Shown here in pieces: positions 5,282 to 8,659 of a stretch of DNA of 8,659 nucleotides. The position numbers and the translations under genes were made by a program. Source of the DNA: DASQPE01 sp041488455 (lineage in GTDB: Bacteria; Gemmatimonadota; Gemmatimonadetes; Gemmatimonadales; GWC2-71-9); the NCBI GenBank assembly GCA_041488455.1, contig JBGPPG010000135.1, forward strand, positions 1 through 8,659, given 5' to 3'. A model generated the notes under the pieces. The model did not search any database, was not told the DNA's origin, and saw nothing but the letters and a program-made list of their open reading frames with translations. Each line of letters begins with the position of its first letter. Position 1 is the stretch's first letter.

Positions 5282-6040
5282 TCAGGCGGGCTTTCTGGGT
5301 GTCGCGAAGTCGCGCTCGACCCGGCCGTCCTTGAGGTGGATCTGGCGATTAGCGTGAGCCGCGATGTCCGCCTCGTGGGTCACCAGCACGATGGTCTGGC
5401 CCTCGTCGTGCAGGATCCGGAAGAGACTCATGATCTCCTGGCTCGTGGTCGAGTCGAGGTTGCCGGTCGGCTCGTCCGCGAGCAGGATGCTGGGCCGGTT
5501 GACCAGCGCCCGGGCGATCGCGACGCGCTGCCGCTGCCCGCCCGACAGCTCGTTGGGCCGGTGCTGCATGCGGTCAGCCAGACCGACCCGCTTCAATGCA
5601 TCGGCGGCGAGTGCGCGGCGCTCCTTGCTTCCGATCCCCGCGTAGACGAGCGGCAGCTCGACGTTGTGCAGTGCCGTGGCCCGCGGCAGCAGGTTGAAGG
5701 TCTGGAACACGAAGCCTATCTCGCGGTTCCGGATCCGGGCCAGCTCGTCATCCTCCAGCTCGGAGACGCGGTAGCCGTTGAGCCAGTATTCGCCCCCGGT
5801 CGGACTGTCGAGACACCCGATCAGGTTCATCAAGGTGGACTTGCCGGACCCCGACGGCCCCATGATGGCGACGAACTCATTCTTCCGGATCGTGATGTCC
5901 ACGCCCTGCAGGGCATGGACGACCTCGCCCCCCATGTCGTACTCCCGCTGAAGGTTGCGGGTGACGATGACGGCGTCGGCCGGGACGTCCGGCGGAAGCT
6001 GGGCCATCCGCTCCGCGGTCGTGGCCAATGTGGTGCTCAT
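5282..6040 (-). CDS. ABC transporter ATP-binding protein, MacB/LolD type
   Basis: Encodes 252 residues, a complete nucleotide-binding domain on the cytoplasmic face of the inner membrane. Walker A is GPSGSGKST (61-69), the Q-loop FVFQTFNLLP (110-119, Q113), the signature LSGGQRQR (165-172), Walker B ILLADEP (185-191) with D-loop GNLDS (193-197), and the switch His H222 in LVTHEAD. The pattern MNLIGCLDSPTGGEYWLNG (71-89) is typical of MacB, LolD and other mechanotransmission-type (FtsX-fold permease) systems that export peptides, antibiotics or lipoproteins. About 22 extra residues before the domain are unstructured. The ATG at 6040 has GAGG 6 bases upstream. No permease or membrane-fusion gene lies within the window on either side, so its partner must be elsewhere. 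The 109 bases upstream (6041-6149) separate it from the phospholipase-like gene; they hold a short tandem ACTGGGT but no convincing promoter. Confidence 0.92.
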   Translation of the reverse strand: MSTTLATTAERMAQLPPDVPADAVIVTRNLQREYDMGGEVVHALQGVDITIRKNEFVAIMGPSGSGKSTLMNLIGCLDSPTGGEYWLNGYRVSELEDDELARIRNREIGFVFQTFNLLPRATALHNVELPLVYAGIGSKERRALAADALKRVGLADRMQHRPNELSGGQRQRVAIARALVNRPSILLADEPTGNLDSTTSQEIMSLFRILHDEGQTIVLVTHEADIAAHANRQIHLKDGRVERDFATPRKPA

Positions 6041-6149
6041 GCAGAGCCTCGATGCTCGGTGGGCCGCCCGGGTCGCGGCTGGCTACTGGGTCACTGGGTG
6101 CAATTTGGCCCGGAGCCCGCCGAAACGTTAGCGGGAGGGGCGGAAGCCG

Positions 6150-7547
6150 TCATCCGTCGCGCTGGCGCGCGAAGGCCTCCAGCCCCGCGGCGAGCGCGAG
6201 CCAGACGCAGACCGCGCCGAACGCATAAGCGGTTGCACTCGGCAGGCCGATGAACAGGAGCCCCAGCACCACGAGCGCCACGCTCACCGGAACGTAGATC
6301 GAGCGCCGGGCGGCGCTGATCAGGGTGCGGGTGGCCACGGCGGCGCGGCCGCGAAGCTCTCGGCGCGCCCGGACCCGCCGGGGGGGCCGGGTCGAGGGCT
6401 GGCGCGCCAGCACCGACGGCAGCATGGGCTGGAGCTGCTTAGGCCCGCGGTACGGCCGGCGCTGCACCTCCAGGCTCGATTCCATGTCCCGCCGGAACTG
6501 CATGTCCATGTCCCGGGCCAAGCCTTCGTCCTCGATCAGCACGTCCAGCTCGTAGTTTCCGAGCAGACTGGATGCGTTGAGATTGCTCGTCCCGATCCGG
6601 GACCAGCGGCCGTCGGAGACCAGCGTCTTCGCGTGGAGCATCGGCCCGTCCCACTCGAAGATCCGGATGCCGGCCCGGAGCAGCCGGCGGTAACCGGTCC
6701 GAGTAAGGTTGCGGACCAGCGGGACGTCGCTCGTTCCGGGCACGAGGAGGCGGATGTCGGCCCCGTCGCGCGCCGCGTCGAGCAGGGCTTGGAAGAGCCT
6801 CGGCGGCGGCACCAGGTACGCGTCGGTGACCCAGAGCCGCTCGATGCTCCCGGCCGTCAGGTACTCCAGCGCCCGATAGGCCCGCTCCCTTCCGGGCTCC
6901 CCGATCACCACCCGGACGTCGGCGTCGCCGCAAGGCTCGGGGCCGCGGGCGGCCTCGGCGGCAGCCAGGGGCGGTCCCGACAGCGCCCAAGTCACGGCGA
7001 ACGCGGCGTCCAGCGCGGTCGCTGCGGGACCGCGGATCTCGACCGCCGTGTCACGCCACGGGGGGATGCCCCGAATCGGATCGCCGGCCCATTCATCGCC
7101 GATGCACTGACCGCCGATCGCCGCCCGGGCTCCATCGGCGACGAGCAGCTTGCGGTGATTGCGCGTCAGGTTCGCGAAGATCCGCACCATGTGCAGCGCG
7201 TTGAAGCCGCGTACTTCCACGCCCGCGCCTCGCAGAAACCGCCAGTACTTGCGGCCGGTCCCGACCGAGCCCAGCCGGTCGTACATCACCCGCACGGGCA
7301 GCCCGGTGCGCGCCCGTGCCGCCAGCGCTTCGGCGAAGCGCCAGCCGGTGACGTCGTCCCGGATGATGTAGTTCTCGAGGTGAATCCACCGCTCGGCCGT
7401 CGCGATGAGGTCGAGCATGAGGTCGTAGGTCTCCGGGCCGTCCACCAGGAGGCGGACGCGGTTCCCCGGGATCGGGCGGCCGCCGGCGGCGCGGTTGAGT
7501 GCGGCCTCGATGACCCGGGCCGCCCGCGACGGTCCGCCCCCCGTCAT
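6150..7547 (-). CDS. Two-HKD phospholipase D / cardiolipin-synthase-like protein with C-terminal membrane helices
   Basis: Encodes 465 residues. The two catalytic HxKx4D motifs are complete: H131-K133-D138 (NHRKLLVAD, followed by IGGQCIGDEW) and H305-K307-D312 (LHAKTLVSD, followed by IGTSNLNASS). These define the PLDc_2 / cardiolipin synthase group, which joins two phosphatidylglycerols or transfers phosphatidyl groups at the membrane. WIHLENYIIRDD (54-65) and NYELDVLIED (331-340) are also typical. ClsA enzymes have two N-terminal helices; here the N-terminus is soluble and two hydrophobic helices lie at the C-terminus (about 418-436 and 439-459) after a basic Arg/Pro-rich linker (362-416). 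Substrate is therefore uncertain: cardiolipin, another phospholipid, or less likely nucleic acid. The ATG at 7545-7547 overlaps the preceding gene's stop (ATGA) and has AGGG 5 bases upstream, so the two are translated together. Confidence 0.87.
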   Translation of the reverse strand: MTGGGPSRAARVIEAALNRAAGGRPIPGNRVRLLVDGPETYDLMLDLIATAERWIHLENYIIRDDVTGWRFAEALAARARTGLPVRVMYDRLGSVGTGRKYWRFLRGAGVEVRGFNALHMVRIFANLTRNHRKLLVADGARAAIGGQCIGDEWAGDPIRGIPPWRDTAVEIRGPAATALDAAFAVTWALSGPPLAAAEAARGPEPCGDADVRVVIGEPGRERAYRALEYLTAGSIERLWVTDAYLVPPPRLFQALLDAARDGADIRLLVPGTSDVPLVRNLTRTGYRRLLRAGIRIFEWDGPMLHAKTLVSDGRWSRIGTSNLNASSLLGNYELDVLIEDEGLARDMDMQFRRDMESSLEVQRRPYRGPKQLQPMLPSVLARQPSTRPPRRVRARRELRGRAAVATRTLISAARRSIYVPVSVALVVLGLLFIGLPSATAYAFGAVCVWLALAAGLEAFARQRDG

Positions 7548-8143
7548 CCGGGCCCTAGGCCGAGCCGGTGCTCGTGGGGGCGGAGTGCCGCGAGGACGAA
7601 TTCGATGTGGTCCTCCAGGGAGACGCCGAGCTCCTCGACACCCCGCTGGATATCCTCTCGGCTGACACCGCGGGCAAAGGCCTTGTCCTTGAGCTTCTTC
7701 TTCACGCTCGACACCTCGAGGTCAACCAGGCTCTTCGACGGCCGCACCAGAGCGCAGGCCACGAGGAAGCCCGACAGCTCGTCCACCGCAAACAGTGCCT
7801 TCGCCATGGCGGTGTCGCGAGGCACGCCGGTGTAGGTGGCGTGGCCGAGAATCGCGCGCTGCATCGGCTCCGGAAAGCCCCGGGCGGCCAGAAGCCGCAC
7901 TCCCCCGCTCGGATGCTCTTCTGTGGCGGAGTGGGTGTCGTTGGGGAACCGCTCGTAGTCGAAGTCGTGCAAGAGTCCCACGAGTCCCCAGGCGTCGGGG
8001 TCCTCGCCGGCTCGTTCGGCCATGGCGCGCATGGCGGTCTCGACCGCATACATGTGGCGTCGGAGCGGCTCCGACGAGGTGTACTCGTGCATCAGGGTGA
8101 GCGCACGGTCGCGGGACCAGGGGGAGCTCGGGGGTGGGGTCAT
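7544..8143 (-). CDS. HD-domain metal-dependent phosphohydrolase
   Basis: Encodes 199 residues, soluble. H30 (RRHMYAVE), the H59-D60 pair in GLLHDFDYERFP, H77 (EEHPSGG), H101 (ILGHATYTG) and D121 (FAVDELSGF) follow the HD-fold order of metal ligands, so the enzyme probably hydrolyses a phosphate ester or nucleotide with one or two divalent ions. The fold family includes nucleotidases, (p)ppGpp hydrolases and cyclic dinucleotide phosphodiesterases; nothing here selects a substrate, and there is no GYP motif. The C-terminal third is helical and charged (SSVKKKLKDKAFARG, 145-159). The ATG at 8141-8143 is chosen over an in-frame codon at 8167 because the extra residues would come from the repeat DNA. 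It has no Shine-Dalgarno and sits 7 bases after a -10-like box. It overlaps the phospholipase-like gene by four bases (ATGA), suggesting a shared job in lipid or nucleotide metabolism, which is inference. Confidence 0.85.
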   Translation of the reverse strand: MTPPPSSPWSRDRALTLMHEYTSSEPLRRHMYAVETAMRAMAERAGEDPDAWGLVGLLHDFDYERFPNDTHSATEEHPSGGVRLLAARGFPEPMQRAILGHATYTGVPRDTAMAKALFAVDELSGFLVACALVRPSKSLVDLEVSSVKKKLKDKAFARGVSREDIQRGVEELGVSLEDHIEFVLAALRPHEHRLGLGPG

Positions 8144-8150
8144 GAGACGA

Positions 8151-8178
8151 AAAATAAGAGTGAACACTGAACAGTAAA
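8151..8178 (-). promoter_or_regulatory. Possible promoter of the HD/phospholipase operon, leaderless
   Basis: Read on the minus strand, TTTACT (8178-8173) and TATTTT (8156-8151) are 16 bases apart and resemble -35 and -10 boxes. Seven bases separate the -10 from the ATG at 8143, placing the start of transcription at or next to the start codon, which agrees with the missing Shine-Dalgarno. The -35-like element falls in the one TAAACAG variant of the 7-base repeats. The match is moderate. Confidence 0.4.
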
Positions 8179-8253
8179 CAGTGAACAGGGGGCACCGCCG
8201 TTCATCGGAGCCCCCTGTTCCCTGTTCACTGTTTCCTGTTCACTGCAGTTCAC
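8161..8253. repeat. Inverted array of a 7-base repeat (TGAACAG and variants)
   Basis: The left arm (8161-8188) is four tandem heptads, TGAACAC, TGAACAG, TAAACAG, TGAACAG. After a GC-rich centre the right arm carries the same unit inverted four times (8215-8242: CTGTTCC, CTGTTCA, CTGTTTC, CTGTTCA) followed by a degenerate CTGCAGTTCAC. The innermost part pairs perfectly for 11 bp (8183-8193 with 8210-8220) around a 16-base loop (8194-8209); outward the arms continue to pair with about one mismatch per heptad. The array fills the gap between the SGNH hydrolase stop (the stop codon lies in the last half-unit) and the HD gene start. Similar runs of this heptad seem familiar to me from intergenic regions of environmental bacterial genomes, but that is recollection only. 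Confidence 0.85.
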
Positions 8254-8659
8254 GGCCCTGCGAACGGAATCGTGGTCCCGTAGGTCCGGTTGACCGCAGA
8301 GATGATCGAGTCCGCGAAGATCCGGTGGAACGCCGCGCTTGGATGTACGCCGTCGAGCGTGAAGTAGCTCCCGAAGAGCACGTTGGGTTGAGACGGGCCG
8401 GTCGGGAGCGCGGGGAAGGTGGCGATCTTGGTCGGGTCGGCCTTGTACGCCGCCAGCGCGTTGATGTCGACATACGCCCACCCCCGCTGCTGGGCCTGCG
8501 CCGAGATGTACGCGTTGTAGCCCAGCACCGCGTCACGGAGGATCTTGTACTCCGAAGGGAGCACCACCTCGTTGTCGACCGAGCAGTCGAGCGTCGTCGT
8601 GGCGCCCGCTTGGGCGGCGGCGAGCTTCGGCACCCCTACCACCCAGGGCACGAGCACCG
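8250..8659 (-). CDS. SGNH/GDSL-family hydrolase, C-terminal part (N-terminus outside window)
   Basis: The frame is open from the right edge to the TGA at 8250-8252 and gives the last 135 residues; the first candidate codon (GTG at 8655-8657) is internal, so the gene begins beyond the window. FTLDGVHPSAAFHRIFADSIISAVNRTYG (residues 99-127 of the fragment) holds DGVHPS, block V of SGNH esterases, in which D102 and H105 are the acid and base of the catalytic triad; the nucleophilic GDS block near the N-terminus is not visible. Trailing features such as LRDAVLGYNAYISAQAQQRGWAYVD (40-64) match the helix and strand that usually precede block V. Likely an esterase or lipase acting on acyl or acetyl esters, perhaps exported, but the signal region is missing. 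Its stop codon lies in the edge of the inverted heptad array. Confidence 0.85.
   Translation of the reverse strand, partial: VLVPWVVGVPKLAAAQAGATTTLDCSVDNEVVLPSEYKILRDAVLGYNAYISAQAQQRGWAYVDINALAAYKADPTKIATFPALPTGPSQPNVLFGSYFTLDGVHPSAAFHRIFADSIISAVNRTYGTTIPFAGP

Larger units (their letters stand above)
8150..8253 (-). terminator. Possible factor-independent terminator of the SGNH hydrolase gene
   Basis: On the minus strand, the message leaving the hydrolase stop codon immediately enters a long imperfect hairpin with a perfect 11-bp core capped by a GGGGGC/GCCCCC clamp, and the descending arm is followed by a T-rich run TTATTTTT (8157-8150). Long stem plus T-tract fits an intrinsic terminator, although the heptad mismatches make the outer stem weak and the T-tract also serves as the -10 region of the next gene. 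Confidence 0.35.

Noticed and set aside
6082..6099. Tandem ACTGGGT pair upstream of the ABC ATPase gene as an operator
   Set aside because: Only two short direct copies, no promoter boxes around them, and no further copies seen.
5189..6253. Open plus-strand frame of 354 codons antisense to the ABC ATPase
   Set aside because: No motif is visible, while the opposite strand holds all ABC ATPase motifs in order.
6633..7835. Open plus-strand frame of 400 codons antisense to the phospholipase and HD genes
   Set aside because: It has no recognisable domain and is Arg/Pro/Gly rich as expected for the complement of a high-GC gene, whereas the minus strand carries two intact HKD motifs and an HD motif.
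8161..8253. CRISPR array
   Set aside because: The repeats are 7 bases, directly abutting, with no spacers, and no cas genes are nearby.

Overview
The window is GC-rich bacterial DNA with densely packed genes: eleven protein genes plus an outer-membrane gene tail cut off at the left edge, and almost no spare sequence. No rRNA, tRNA, phage, transposon or CRISPR signal was seen. The source is probably an uncultured, didermic, aerobic soil or sediment bacterium. Pointers are a beta-barrel C-terminus ending in Phe, a Tat-exported molybdoenzyme, the four-cysteine form of the YggX family, and start codons placed directly behind -10 boxes (leaderless messages). Gemmatimonadota is my best guess, with low certainty; no marker gene is present to settle it.

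Left part (1-3739). The tail of an outer-membrane protein (+) converges on a small two-gene minus-strand unit: a hydrophobic 96-residue membrane protein followed by a YggX-like Fe(II)-trafficking protein. A short divergent region with a perfect 8-bp inverted repeat (747-767) separates this unit from a plus-strand gene for a 148-residue protein of unknown function (807-1253). Next is a 130-residue membrane-anchored zinc-ribbon protein, driven by a well-formed promoter that abuts its ATG. Its 3' end overlaps the convergent fabH-type ketoacyl synthase III gene by 32 bases. Divergent from fabH lies a two-gene unit encoding a CPXCG cysteine-rich protein and a class I SAM-dependent methyltransferase.

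Right part (3761-8659). All genes here are on the minus strand. In transcription order they are: an SGNH/GDSL hydrolase (N-terminus beyond the window), an intergenic inverted array of a 7-base repeat, an HD-domain phosphohydrolase overlapping by ATGA a two-HKD phospholipase D/cardiolipin-synthase-like protein, a lone MacB/LolD-type ABC ATPase, and a two-gene redox module. The redox module is a four-helix cytochrome b561 whose stop overlaps the start of a Tat-exported, probably lipid-anchored, sulfite-oxidase-fold molybdoenzyme. The cytochrome likely links the quinone pool to the molybdenum site outside the inner membrane.

Most genes are recognisable housekeeping or accessory families and I see no clear new multi-gene defence or biosynthetic system. 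The most unusual elements are the 7-base repeat inverted array at 8161-8253, which seems to carry both a terminator-like hairpin and the promoter of the next gene; the two leaderless promoters; the operator-like palindrome at 747-767; and the lipoprotein-type molybdoenzyme paired with a b561 cytochrome.
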